From Onchocerca volvulus (lineage: Eukaryota; Nematoda; Chromadorea; Rhabditida; Onchocercidae), in the NCBI GenBank assembly GCA_000499405.2, contig HG738139.1, forward strand, positions 442,564 through 506,563: a stretch of 64,000 nt of DNA. Direction: 5' to 3'. The notes under the pieces are model-generated. The model was given only the letters and a program-made list of their open reading frames with translations, did not search any database and was not told the origin of the DNA. Positions 36,201 to 48,366 of the stretch are shown in pieces. Each line of letters opens with the position of its first letter. Positions within the stretch are counted from its first letter, which is position 1. The translations under genes and the position numbers were made by a program.

Positions 36201-37472
36201 AAAAATTATAAACTTCATTTAAAAATTTTGTTTCAATACTTCTCTTCATATTATTGTATAAAAGATGAAAATGCTACAAAATGCTGTGATAGAAATACTA
36301 GTGAAATTATGGGATTATAATCATTTAATTGACCAAAAAGATGCGAATTTGATGTATTATTATTAACAGTAATTATTATGAACTTTTCAACGACAGAAAC
36401 TTTCGTACATAATTCCATCGATCAAATGTAGCAATTTATTATTATTGTAATTAATCGAATTGCTTCAAATGTCGCAATTTCTTTATTGAAAAATGGATAA
36501 GCAAGAAAGATTTGAGTATTAATAAAAACTATTTCAAAGAGATTATGGCTAATAATAATCGTTATTAACAATACTTACATTGTAAAGCTGATCGATGATA
36601 TAAATGGAAATGAATGGGCATAATTTCGAAAATTGGGAAAGTGAAAGTTTTTTTTTTAAGAATTTAAATTTCTTTATGTTAAAATTTTTTGAACACATCC
36701 ATATGAATCTTAGTTTCAATATTAGTATTAGAATAATTTTAATTTCGTTGATTTAAACAATTAAATTTGATAATACTTTAATTTTCTATCTACGGCATCT
36801 TTCAATTATATTTTCGATTCAAACAGCTAACATCGTTCATCTTGATTCTTACTATCATTTTCATATCGATTATCATTTCAACTTGATCCCTTCTCCCTTA
36901 GAGAAAATAATCAGTTAAACTGCCTTACAATGTAGCTATAAAACTATCGTACTATTTGATCCGATTTAATATTGTGTATCATTTAATTTTATCTAGTTCT
37001 TAATTTATGGTACCTCAATTGATCTGATTTTTTTTTTTTTTAAATTATCATTATATTGTAATTTGTAATCATAGTTTAGTTTCATCTAAGAAATCAGTGA
37101 CATTTTATGGAACAGATAGAAACAAAATAAAGATAAATATTGTGCCAATGTTCTCAAATGAAATGACAAAAAAAGTGTCTTCTATCGATTCCCTCGCCAG
37201 TATCGATTCAAATTTTTGAATGGAATGTTGCTTGAGCAGACCGAATGGAACGAATTGATAGTACGCACTGACTGTGGATTTAAAACCATTCATTACAAAT
37301 TTCTTTATTTCTGATCAATAAAGTTTCATCGATAGAATGGCTTGGCAGGAAGATCGACAACAATTGCGAAGAGTTAGAAAACAAAATTTATCCCAATCCA
37401 GTTCAGGAAGGGGACGAAGACGAGATTCATCTAAATTCAGTTTATTCTTATCGATTTGCTCTTTTCTTCCAG
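33220..37472 (+). CDS. RING-finger protein, three 5' exons (3' end not found)
   Basis: Exons 33220-33306, 35316-35502 and 37336-37472, all with GT/AG ends and matching phase, give 141 residues and an open 3' end. The RING is split across the first intron: the first zinc pair forms at the junction as CQ|VC, followed by the third Cys, then PCGHSFCHIC and CKCPIC. That is a C3HC4 pattern. After the RING comes FPINYSLLEWLGRK, the type of helix often seen after TRIM-like RINGs, then an acidic stretch EGDEDE. RING proteins of this type are usually ubiquitin ligases; no substrate can be inferred. An in-frame TGA at 33211-33213 fixes the start. Exon 3 overlaps a longer frame starting MAWQ that is not the real one. 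Introns are 2.0 and 1.8 kb; the first contains a family B repeat with an expanded TTA array. Further exons, or fusion with the gene at 41.9 kb, are possible. Confidence 0.75.
34228..34345 (-). repeat. Dispersed repeat family B, copy 2 (orientation approximate)
   Basis: Shares 'tcggaaagtccttatctattgctttgaaattttgacacaac' with copy 1 and begins with ACTAGCTGG, the reverse of the CCAGCTAG end seen elsewhere. It lies in the first intron of the RING gene and runs directly into a long TTA array. Confidence 0.65.
34346..34875. repeat. Degenerate TTA/TTATTATT array, about 530 bp
   Basis: Almost pure A/T repeats of TTATT and TTA with scattered C and G, ending at 'attattatcagagg'. It forms overlapping low-complexity frames of Y, L and I that are not genes. 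It abuts family B copy 2; copy 1 has a short TTA run in the same place. Confidence 0.85.
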
Positions 37473-39703
37473 GTGAATTCTCATTTCTTTTTTTTTTCCT
37501 TTCAACTTTTCATTCCTATCATTTTTTTTTTTTTCGTTCATCTTCGATTTTTCACTTTTTCATTTCATTCCATTACAAATATAACTGTTGCCAATTATTG
37601 ATTTCATTGATAAGAATTCATTGATAAACGTTATCAAATATCTTATGATTGAATTGATAAGTGATATTCAAACAGATCAAATTGTGCGATAAAATATTTA
37701 AATATTACATAAGGGAATCATGCCGTGAGTATCTAAAATCTTTCTTATTGTCTCTTTTATATTAAATTGAAATATTTTTCTTGCATATTTTTGGACAATA
37801 ATTCCCTTTTTGGATGACAAAAAATAGAGATGAAAATTGAATTTGAAGAGATGAGTTGGAGAATGACAAAATGATGATGCAACAATTTGGGAAGAGATTG
37901 AGAAATTGATAAGATATTCGAAAATAATATATTATAAGAGAATGAGAAAATTTATGGAAAAGTATAAATAATAACAGCGATTTGAAAGTTTTAAAATAAG
38001 AATTTACGAGAAATAACTGTCATGGAAAAAAATTCTATAAATTATTCAATGAATATGAATACGAAAAATAGTGCAAAATTAGTAAAATTAAAAACAAATT
38101 ATCGCTGAAATTCAGGAACACGTATGAGGCGGTGGGATTTCAGATTCCATTTTTACACTGATACAATTTATTTTTATCATATTTATATATTAATTTGCGT
38201 GCAGAAAATGTGCAAAAAAAAAAACTTCTAATTTACATTACGTTTAATTTATCAAATGCGAATTTTCCTTGAAAATCATTTCTTTTTTTTTCTATAAAAT
38301 AGATTAGAATATGTAATATTTTGCAATACTTGAAGTCATTTTTATAAGATATGTGAGATTTGATTTCATTCTTTTAATACTGCATAATTTATTTTTTACC
38401 ATAATATACGTCAAAATTCGAAATATCCGAATTCAAATAATTAAATATAATCGATGTAATTTCATTTTTCAAAATAGTGATATTTTCTTTATTTTTGCAA
38501 TCATTAATTCTTATAAATAAATATATAAATTCCAAAAGATTAATGAATATATGAAATAGAATGGGTTATTTTTATTGTTTGTATTTCTTTTCATTTCTGT
38601 AGAATATTGTATTTCTATAATCAATTATATTAAATATTTTGTTTATATTTATTGTTGCATGAAATTTTATTTGGAATGAATTCATTTTTTAAAACTTTTA
38701 GTATTCAAAAAAAAATTCAACAATAAATTCTTATCTGAACAGGCACCACATGAATATCAAATATAAAAGATGAAATAATTATACAAAACTTTATTTGCAT
38801 AGCAAAATGCAATTAAAATCTTTATCTACTACTATAAAATCGCAATTTACGATATATCCCACTGTTTCTCTGATCTGATCCAGTTTTGTAGAACAGTTTT
38901 TAAATTGAAATTTTTTTTTGTGCTAAATAATTATTGAATTTTGATTACACGTAAAATGATAAGTTTCAAACAATAACAATAATTTCACTATCATAAAATC
39001 TGCCACATAAAAAATAATGTGATAGCCATTCTAATCTTCCTCACAATTCCAAAGTGATCAATTTGATAATGCTAATTTTCTTTTGGATGAATATTTAGAT
39101 TTCTAAATATTGGATTATTATTTTTAAATATTATTTAACATTATTTTTGTTTTTCGAATTTATTGGTATGTATATTTTTTCAAAATTAGATGATTTTTCT
39201 TTTGGGAGTAAACGAGAAATATAGGAGCGGGAAAAAACGAAGAGAAAGGAAAAGCGAATTTAATTAACGTACAAAAAAAACGTCCTTCATCATTCATTTT
39301 CTTTTTACGCAGGCTTTATTAATTATTTTATTAAATGAAATTATTAAGTTCAATTATATTGTCATATTTTTTATTGAATAATTCACGAAAACAAAAAAAA
39401 AATGTAATATTAAAATCTTCCAAAGAAATCTCTTTTTTTTGAAATTTAAGAAAGTTTTTTGCAAATTAAAAAAAAAAAAAGAACTGCCATCGAATCACGC
39501 TGAAATAATGTGCTAATTGACATGACTGATTTACGATGATGATAAATGACTGGCACACGCTGGTCAAGTTGGTCAAGTTGGTCATTTATTGATTACATAC
39601 ACACATAAATATGTCTATTCAGTGAAAGCTTATAATGTCCATCCAACCGTTCATGCACATTAAATTAGGTTTCTATGCAAAGAGATAGAAAAGAAAGGTA
39701 TCC

Positions 39704-39770
39704 GAGGGAGAAAGAGAGAGAGAAGGAGAGAGGAAGAGGGGAGAGAAGAAGAAAGAGAGAAAAAAGAAGA
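39704..39770. repeat. GA-rich purine tract
   Basis: Nearly uninterrupted A/G on the plus strand. A pyrimidine tract of similar composition lies about 110 bp downstream at 39879-39930, so the two could pair imperfectly. Confidence 0.75.
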
Positions 39771-40175
39771 ACATGTTGGTTTATCGAATTCTAATAGCAT
39801 AACTTATGCTACTTCTCACATCATTTATGGCTATAACTGACCTTTGCACTCATATCTTTCGATTCACTTTTTCATTATTTTCTTTTCTTTCACCTCTTTC
39901 TTTCTCCCTTTTTCTCTCTCTCTTCTCTCTTAATTAATCTGTTCTTAATTCAAGTAAATTAATGAATTTCATGCAAAAGTAAGTAAGATAATATCCATGA
40001 TTCAAATTCACTTTATCGTTGCCATCACTGTGAGGAGAATGAGATGTTAATTACTACCATTATGACCACAATGCCCTTATCATTCGCACTGAATTGAAAA
40101 TCTGCTGAGATTGTGTGAGTATTTCAACAACAATTCAAATTTTTGAATTTACAACTCATTTAATAATGTATTCAA

Positions 40176-40266
40176 GTGTGTGTGTATGTGTATGTGTGTG
40201 TATGTGTGTGTGGACGAGTATTGTGTATATATATATGTGTGTGTGTATGTGTGTGTGGACGAGTGT
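40176..40266. repeat. TG microsatellite with a 45-bp duplication
   Basis: TG repeats interrupted by TATG. The unit TATGTGTGTGTGGACGAGT occurs at 40201 and again at 40246, showing a tandem duplication of about 45 bp. The open frame through it is spurious. Confidence 0.8.
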
Positions 40267-41930
40267 CACATGGATATTTTGATGATGAGATGAACAGACG
40301 TATTGTTGCTAATTTAAAATTTGTTTACTTGAAGAGAATCAAATTTCAGTGCGCTATTATTGCAAATGTTTGTTGCATTTATTCTTACAATATAGCAAAT
40401 TTCAATTCTGTCCAATCTTTCTAATTAATGTGTTCAAAATAAATGAAAACGCTAAATGTTTATGATCAATAAAAATTTTGCACAAATTTTGAATTATTAA
40501 ATTTCGAAATAATTTAAATTTTCCAAATTATTTTCAAATTATCAATTTTTACCCCAAAATTTCATAAATTAATCACTTTCTAATTATCGTTTGTAATTTA
40601 ACAGCTTTTTAATTCGTATGACAAAAAGTTATTGTTTATTGTTTATTTATCCATTTGTATAATCTGGAAATCATTAGCTAGCATATGAGGGCTATATTTA
40701 AAACACTAGCTCATTAAAAACATTTTTCCATTCCTAAAATCAGTTCCGACTTATAAACATTTCTTATGTAAAATTACAAGAAACTATTGCCAACTATACG
40801 TCAGCTCAGTTATAAATTTGCAAATTAATTTGACAGTTGACATTTTGGGTGTTTTTCTCGAATGGAAAAGAATTCAAAATATAATTTTGATCGATAAAAA
40901 CCATATAAAGTTGAAGTAAAATGCTAGACGTTAAATGCTTTTCATTATTTACTTCATCTGATTTTCACTACTTTTCCGCGCCATTTCTATTTACTTTTGC
41001 ATCATTTGATTTGTTTTTGTTTCATTTTTATTTATGCATTTACACCATCTAATTAATTGCTTTTATAATCTATCAATTCGTTTTACTTCTACGCTTTTTA
41101 TTTTATTATTGTTGATATTGTTAATATTGATAATATTCTTTGATATAAAGCCATATCATATCATTATCCTACGAAAAAATAATTTCCATTCCAGGTTTTT
41201 TAATATTTTTCAGCTTAATTAAAGAAAAAAGAAAAAAAAAGAGAAAAATAAATTGCAGTGATTAATTATTTTTGATACAAAATTGCATGTGGAATCTATG
41301 CATAAATAATAATCATCCCATACGCCACCAACACGTGCAGGTATAATATTATACCTCAATCAAATTTAAATTTATTTCGAGTGATTTTCTGCAAAATTTA
41401 CGATAATATAAACTTAAACATTATTTAAGTGTGAAATTTAAAGTTGAATATGAAACTTGTGAATTAAATGTGAAACTTTATCTTTCAGCATAACGCTGTC
41501 TAGTTTTTGCTTCCGCCTTTCATGATTTTGATTTCTTCTTTTTTTCCCAATCACAAATTTGCATTGCATCTTTCGTTTCTTTTTTTTTTTTTAGGATTTA
41601 TCATATTTTCATTTATTTTTGCAGCCTTCTGTATTTATGCCATCTTTTTTAAAGCCTTAATAATTTATATTAAATAAAAATGACTAAAAATAATATTTTC
41701 CACTTAAAAATAAGGCGCTAATTTTTCTTTCACTTTTGGTTTTTTTTTTTTTTTTTTCCCTGAATTTATAAAATTCAAAGAGAAATATTCAGCATTTGGA
41801 ATCAAAAAAAAATAAGATAAAATATATGTAATAAGAAATGATTAAAATTGAATTATTGTTTCCGACTTAAAATCGAAACTTTTTATTTCATATTCAGGTT
41901 TTTTTCTCGAATTAATGAAATTAACTGGTA

Positions 41931-41937
41931 ATTTTAG
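41931..41937 (+). promoter_or_regulatory. Putative spliced-leader acceptor of the membrane-protein gene
   Basis: ATTTTAG, 29 bp upstream of the start codon. It could equally be a cis-splice acceptor if the gene continues upstream. Confidence 0.35.
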
Positions 41938-44900
41938 ATCTTCTTGATCATCTTCAATCTTCTGTTATGACAAAACAATCGGATGATGTGGCATTACAAA
42001 ATGACCCCATTTTGCCGTCATCTAGCAAAATCAATAAATTAAAATTTTCAAAACTTCCATATGGATCATTACGATTATCACATTTATTATCAAAAATTTC
42101 TCGAAAAGATAAGGTATCGTCTTTTCTTTTCTGTGAAATTATCATACAATTTCGACAGGTAACTATCATTGAATCTATGAAAGGATTAAAGCTGTTACTT
42201 TTACATAGCATTTATTTTTATTCTGTATTGTATAAAAATATTTGATTCAATTATGTAAGCTATAATTTTGACACAATTATTTTACAAAATATTTTGAAAA
42301 GTATTAAGCGATTCTAACATTGAATTAAAGTCCCCAAATACTGAAATTTATAGTTGAGAACTGCTTCAAAATTGATAATGGTTAATTTTTTATATTATCA
42401 TCGCAGTAAAATTATAATCCTTTAATCTCCTTGTCTTCCATTAATAAAGAAAAATGATATTAAAAGATAAAAACTTCAAATCAAAAGAAAAAAATAAAGC
42501 CTTGCATTTTATTATAGTAACATTTTTTTGAAAAGTTTTTTTAATTAGTTCCCATTATATTAAATATTTTAAATTCCATAAATTTATTTCCTTTTTTCGT
42601 CAGAATTTATCCAAAATTTTGTATTGATTTATTAAATAAACTTGTCAAATATAAATATCTAAATTTTTTGATTTTTGTTGTCTATGTGCTATCATAAATG
42701 ATGGATGATAAAGCCGTCATATCGGTCATTTTAATAATATTCATTTTTTAGAACTTGCGAATGGTCATTTAAGCCGAAAAAATTCTGATTTTATCTTTTT
42801 ACTAAATGCATTAAAATATTGATTGATACATACCAATTTTTTTTTGTTTTTTTAGAAAGTAACAGATAAATATTACATTCCTGCGGAACCGCCGTTCACT
42901 TCAACTCCCGATATGTCGGGGGAAGAGGATGGTGTTGAAGTGTCATATGTAGAGACGGAAAGTGAATTTTCCGAAAATACAATTCCGGCCGTCGATTCTG
43001 CTAATATTAAAAGTACATCAAATAGATTGATTTATGTTGATGGTGCTGCTTTAGAGGATTCATCTACAACAACAACTGTATCAGCGGACTATAGTAGTAG
43101 TTCCGCGACGGGGAATATCAATATTGAGGTCAGTTAGTCTAACTAATTTGACCTTTTAAAATGCTTTAAATGTTATAAATAGAATTTATGTGTTTCATCT
43201 TTTCATCATCTACTAATCAAATATTTTAGAAATTTAATCAGTTGAAATTTATTCGAAAACTCCAAATTTAATACGCAATTTACTGTAGCTTAGTGTTTTC
43301 TCATCATATATTATTGTATTAGAAGAGGAAAAATAATAATAATGTAAATAAAAACTTGTTTAAATGCTCGTTGTTTATTTCTACACAACATTTCAAGTTC
43401 TTCACCGATTGATTTGAAATTTTGATACGATGTTGCTTTCGAATTGGTGCATGTTTCTAGATAGATATACCTACTTTTTTTTTTACCCATCTGTGACAGG
43501 TAAAAGTAAGTGAACGGAAGGTCCAGCTAGAAAAAAACAAAATAAACCTTGATGGAATGAAATTCAAAATCTTGCATGACTATTTCCAGTACTATTGACA
43601 CATTATATTTGATTAATTTACAACGTTAACTTATTATTTGGTATCTCTTACATTAAACATTATAACTATAATAGTTTATTCTATTTATTCATTTTTTTTT
43701 TGCTTTTTTTGTTAATAATTTGATATAAAATCATTTTTATCATTTCATTTGTTTCGATAATTATTCATGCATTATTCTGGTTATTATCAAAATACTAATT
43801 TTACCTCAAATTGAATTACATAACTTTTTTTTTCCCGGAGAAATCTTTCGAAAATTCCCATATTTATTACATATATCATATGTAGTTTATCATGCTAATA
43901 TAATTCTAGTAGTCATTATTTTCTTTATTCTTTTATTCATCCAAATATGCATATGTAATATTTATTAAATAACGTATTTAACGCAACGAATATTCGCTAT
44001 TTTGAATTTTAAAATAACTTTAATGTATTTGAAAAATTTTACATTTGACTTTTTCTTCATATATATGCAAAATTCATGAAATTATTTGCAAATAATATTT
44101 AATTTGTACTTCAACGTCTCGAAATTTGAACGTATTTTTCAGGGACAGATGATAAGAACAAATTCCATTACTTGCAAATCATCGGATCAAGAAGTTGTGC
44201 AATCAACAACACAAACAGTAACAACAACCGATATTAATGCAAATATTGATGAAAATGCAAGTTGCAAAAGTCGTACGAATTTGGCAAGAATATGGTTTGT
44301 ATTGGAATATGATATTTGAAAATGAGAATTCAAGTAATACATGATCATAGATCGGTTCCTTATAGCATTATGTTGCGATATCAGTCACTAAATTTTTTCT
44401 ATCAATCGATCAAATCATCAGCTAATTCAGTGATAATCATACTTCTTTGATAATGATAAGCATTAATCATTACAAATATCATAAATATTATTTGGATGTT
44501 TTATTTTTTTGATATAATTTTTTTTTGAATTTTTTTTTATTAAAAATCAAATGGTCTGTCGATAAAAAAAAATCCATAAATTATAGCTGTTTACCAGAGT
44601 ATGACAGAATAGATTAGAAATATGTTTCCGAGATTGCTGGATGCAATTTGAATTCACAATTACAAATTTTGGCTTTATGCAAATCGAAAATTAAGATTTA
44701 TATAGATGCAAGAACTAGTTAGTAATGGAAATTAATTATCTCTCACTTTATCGATTCTCATTTGCTGATTTCAATTTAATCCATACTACTGTAATAATCG
44801 CTTAAATTTAAATTTACAGGTATATTGCCATTGTTAGCATGCAATTATTTTTGGTCATTTTCGTGCTATTTTGGAGTTTAATCATCCTTAAAATCTTTTA

Positions 44901-45282
44901 TGATGATTTCTATAATATCCGATCAAAACCATCAATGCTATGCAGCAGTATTGAAGCGATCGATGAATGGCTATCGTTAGATCTAGCACAAACGATCAAG
45001 TGCAGCAATGATTCTATTAATTTCTTCGATCGATTAAAACATGAAGCAGAAGTGTTTATTCAATTTCTGATAGTACAATTCCGCTCCATTCCTACCATTT
45101 TAACATCGACGACATTTACTAAGTTGTACGAATGGCTATTAAAAGCAGTGCGAAATGGAAAGGAAATTTTGAATGGATACTATGAAATTGTTTGGACAAA
45201 TCTTCTGAAAAATTATTATGAAATAATTTGGATAAATATAAATGATTGGAAGGAGAAATTCTATCGAATGGTACATTCATAA
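41938..45282 (+). CDS. Single-pass membrane protein of unknown function, 344 residues
   Basis: Exons (coding from 41967): 41967-42113, 42856-43128, 44143-44294, 44820-45282. All three junctions keep phase, with acceptors TTTTTAG, TTTTTCAG and TTTACAG. The transcript probably starts at an acceptor at 41937 (ATTTTAG), 29 bp before the ATG. Residues 1-190 are hydrophilic: basic near 25-50, then acidic (SGEEDGVEVSYVETESEF) and rich in Ser and Thr. One strong transmembrane helix follows at about 192-218 (IAIVSMQLFLVIFVLFWSLI). About 125 residues come after it, rich in Trp, Tyr and charge, with a partial internal repeat (NGYYEIVW / NYYEIIW). There is no recognised domain; a nuclear-envelope or ER anchor is one guess. 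Intron 2 carries a family B repeat. The reading frame is open upstream of the ATG, so it could instead be the 3' part of the RING gene, though the phase then requires an unseen exon. Confidence 0.75.
43380..43529 (+). repeat. Dispersed repeat family B, copy 3
   Basis: Contains 'ttcaccgattgatttgaaattttgatacgatgttgctttcgaat', matching the family B core, then 'gcatgtttctagata', and ends in GGTCCAGCTAG. It lies within intron 2 of the membrane-protein gene. Confidence 0.65.
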
Positions 45283-45342
45283 TTACAAAAATACTATAGG
45301 AATTGTATGGAAATGTTTTAGCTTTAATTATTAAGGCTTAAA

Positions 45343-45348
45343 AATAAA
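45343..45348 (+). terminator. Polyadenylation signal of the membrane-protein gene
   Basis: AATAAA 60 bp downstream of the stop codon. Confidence 0.55.
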
Positions 45349-48299
45349 TAGCGAACTATGATAATCCTGTAATTGTCAAATTATTCTGATATTCATTATT
45401 GTATTGATTTTAATATAATTGTGTCTTATTCGTTTTAAAACAATTCCATCAATTTTCAATTAGTCAGTCAGCAGTTATAAAAAGCCAAACATTTAGCTTT
45501 TCGATGTTCCAAAGATATAAACATCGGAATTTGATTATCATTCCTTTGGAATTTTCAAAATTCCATAATTGTTATTTTATATTTTCAAATTAGTGTTCTT
45601 AATTTACCTGTCAAAAGAAATCCAGAATGATGCATTTATATTCTCTATTGTATAATTGTTTCAGTTTCATCTTTGAAATGTATTTTCATTTGCAGATAGT
45701 ATCATGAATTTCTTAGTTTTTAAATTTTTCCATCATTTTGCGAATTTTTATGATGTTTTTTCATTTTGAACTTATTAGTAGGAAAAGAATTTCGTTGATA
45801 ATAAATAACGGTCATGAACAAACTAACATTTGCGGTATCATTTATCATTAAAATAAGGAAAAAAAGGATGCAGGCGTAAGTATTATCAATTGAATATTAA
45901 TAAGAAAAGATATATTTCACTATCATTTTCCATTTCAGTCCGTTATTGTTTGCATACGAAAACAATGAAATTAACTCTGCTATATGATCTTAATTTAATT
46001 GATTAACAGCAAAACTATTGCGAACCAATAGATTTAAAGGAAAACATTTTTAGATCAATATTCTTAGCAACTTCATCCATTTAACCATTCATATCTCAGA
46101 ATTCATCTGTTACATTTCCTGTCAATCAATTCTGTTCCGAAAATCTTTGATAACAAATGAACTTGCCAGAATCAAGTTGCCTGGAAATAATTACAACTCA
46201 TCTCTTTCCTCAAACTCCACATTTTCTAGCATTCGTTCTAAAATCTTCAATTGCTGATATTGATGTGCAGTATTTCTGCTAATTTATCAAGAAACAAAGT
46301 TAAGCAATTGATTCATGATTTTGGATCTTAATCTTATTTGTTGAAAAATATTCCAGCTATTCTTTCAAATTTTTACGTTTCTCTCTTGTAATAGTAATTT
46401 GTCAATTCATTTTCAGCAAAAGAAATTTGCTGAATCATTTTTTTTTAGGGAAAAAAGGATTTTTTATAAATCTGTTATTGAGAATGCGTAATGAATTTGT
46501 GCAAGGAAAGATAAGCAATCAATCAAATGATTAATCGTTGATTATTTTCGATCCTGATCTTATTAATTGAAAAAAAACAAAAAAAAAAAGCTTCGTTGAA
46601 AAAGCTCGGCATAAGCTTTATTGAAATGCTTCAATATTATGCATAAAAACCAATATTATTACCTCTTTTATCTTCAGGGGTTGAGGAAAATATTCGATTC
46701 AATTTTACTCCTGCACTATATAAATCGAAATATCTTTACCATTTCTGTAAGTTGCAGTAAAAATGAATAAGCACATTTCAGTTTAATTTTTCAAATCAAG
46801 CATTTCCGCCTAAAAAATGAAAATTTGCACAGTATAGAACTTAAATATCATCCAGTAAAACTTCAGTAAGTATCAGTAATTTGATTTCTTCGAAAAATTC
46901 AAAAATTGAAGTTTGATAATTTTTCAAAAAATGGGATTAACCCAAGAAAATCTGTTGAAAATGAGTGAGTGAGAAAATGAGAATAGTCGATCAAAACAAT
47001 AAATTCGTGATTCTATCGTAATGATAATAATCACAGGTTTAAAAGAGAAGTATCACTAATCATCATTCAATTAGTTTCTTCTGAAATTTCTTTCAAACTT
47101 GAATTTTTCAATCTTGTTTTCGATCTTGACGAATTGAACAAGCATTAATATTAATATTTGTTTGAATTAATAAAAAATGCAATAAGTAAGCAATAAATGA
47201 AACGATAATATCCATCTAATATATCGAATCTCCAATCATTCAATTTTATCATCCTATCAACCGAAAAATGTTATTGATTTATAGCCGAAATAACTCAAAT
47301 CACTAACCGAATAATTTCCTGATATATTTATCAATCAATCGACCAAACCAATCAGTTGGTCATCCCAATTATCCAAAATATCATTCATGTAGGTAAAAAT
47401 CATTTCTTGTTATTGTTATTATTCATACAGAATGCAATCTTATTTTTAAACAAAAAAAATTTGATGCAATCAATCAAAGTTATTTTATCGAGAATTCCAT
47501 AACATACAAAAAATATCAGCAATTAGTTAAGATCATTTCATCGACAATACTTCACAGGATATAATCGCGTTATATGTGACAATTAACAAAAAAAACTTGT
47601 GTCAGTTCAAAATTGAACAGCTCAATCATATAATAAATAACTACATCTTCTTTATTTCTGAAAAGAAATAACCGTAATTTGAAATAATCACAACCGGAAT
47701 CAGTTCAAACACGTCAATAAAAAAGTATTATTACATTACAGGTACCAGACAAACAATTCCCAAACTATTGCTTTTCTAACTATCTGACGTTATTAAATTT
47801 TTTTTGAGGAACTCTTCCTATTATGACTAAGTCAAATCTGCTCTAAACTGCTGAACAGAGTAAATCTAAAGTTGGACTTAGTTCTGTTCCCATATGCAAA
47901 ATAAAAAAAAAGTCCCATGAACCATTTTATAAAATAAAGAGAAAGAATGAGAAGGAAATAATTCATTTCGTTTGCAAATATTTCACAAAATTCTATTGAA
48001 AAAATTCTCATTTACTCAAGATGACAAATGATTTATCAATATTTATTCCATAAAAGAGAAGTAAAAAACATAAGACAAATGATATGTTTTTCAAGTTTTT
48101 CGAGCTATAATATGCCCTAAAGCATAAATTTGCCTAGTTTTTAAAGCATTTATAAAAATAAAAAAGGACTTTTGTAACGTTGTTTACGAAAGAATTTCAT
48201 ACATATGCTTCAAGCCTTCCACAAATACAAGTAGGAATGAATATAATAAAATGATTCGATTAGAAGAGATCAAATATGATTGATAATTTATCCAATGTT
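45349..48299. other. 3-kb intergenic region between convergent genes
   Basis: AT-rich. No exon, RNA gene or structured repeat recognised. It separates the 3' end of the membrane-protein gene (plus) from the 3' end of the SMARCAL1 homologue (minus). Confidence 0.5.
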
Positions 48300-48305
48300 T
48301 TTATT
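48300..48305 (-). terminator. Polyadenylation signal of the SMARCAL1 homologue
   Basis: AATAAA on the minus strand about 60 bp downstream of the stop codon at 48367-48369. Confidence 0.5.
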
Positions 48306-48366
48306 ACTGTGGAAGATACCAAAAAACTTCGAAATATATAAAACAGTGGAGAAAAATACAGAGAAA

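Larger units (their letters stand above)
37473..41937. other. 4.5-kb stretch between the RING exons and the membrane-protein gene
   Basis: Mostly AT-rich with no convincing exon. One 34-codon open stretch at 39993-40094 contains CHHCEENE and could be a zinc-ligand exon, but no good acceptor precedes it. A purine tract (39704-39770), a pyrimidine tract (39879-39930) and a TG array (40176-40266) cluster here. Confidence 0.4.

Noticed and set aside
37337..37624. 95-codon frame beginning MAWQEDRQQLRRVRKQ
   Set aside because: The neighbouring frame of the same stretch continues the RING protein in phase with good splice sites; this one runs into T-rich intron sequence.
40176..40424. 82-codon frame beginning MCVYVYVCVCV
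   Set aside because: Translation of the TG microsatellite followed by non-coding sequence.
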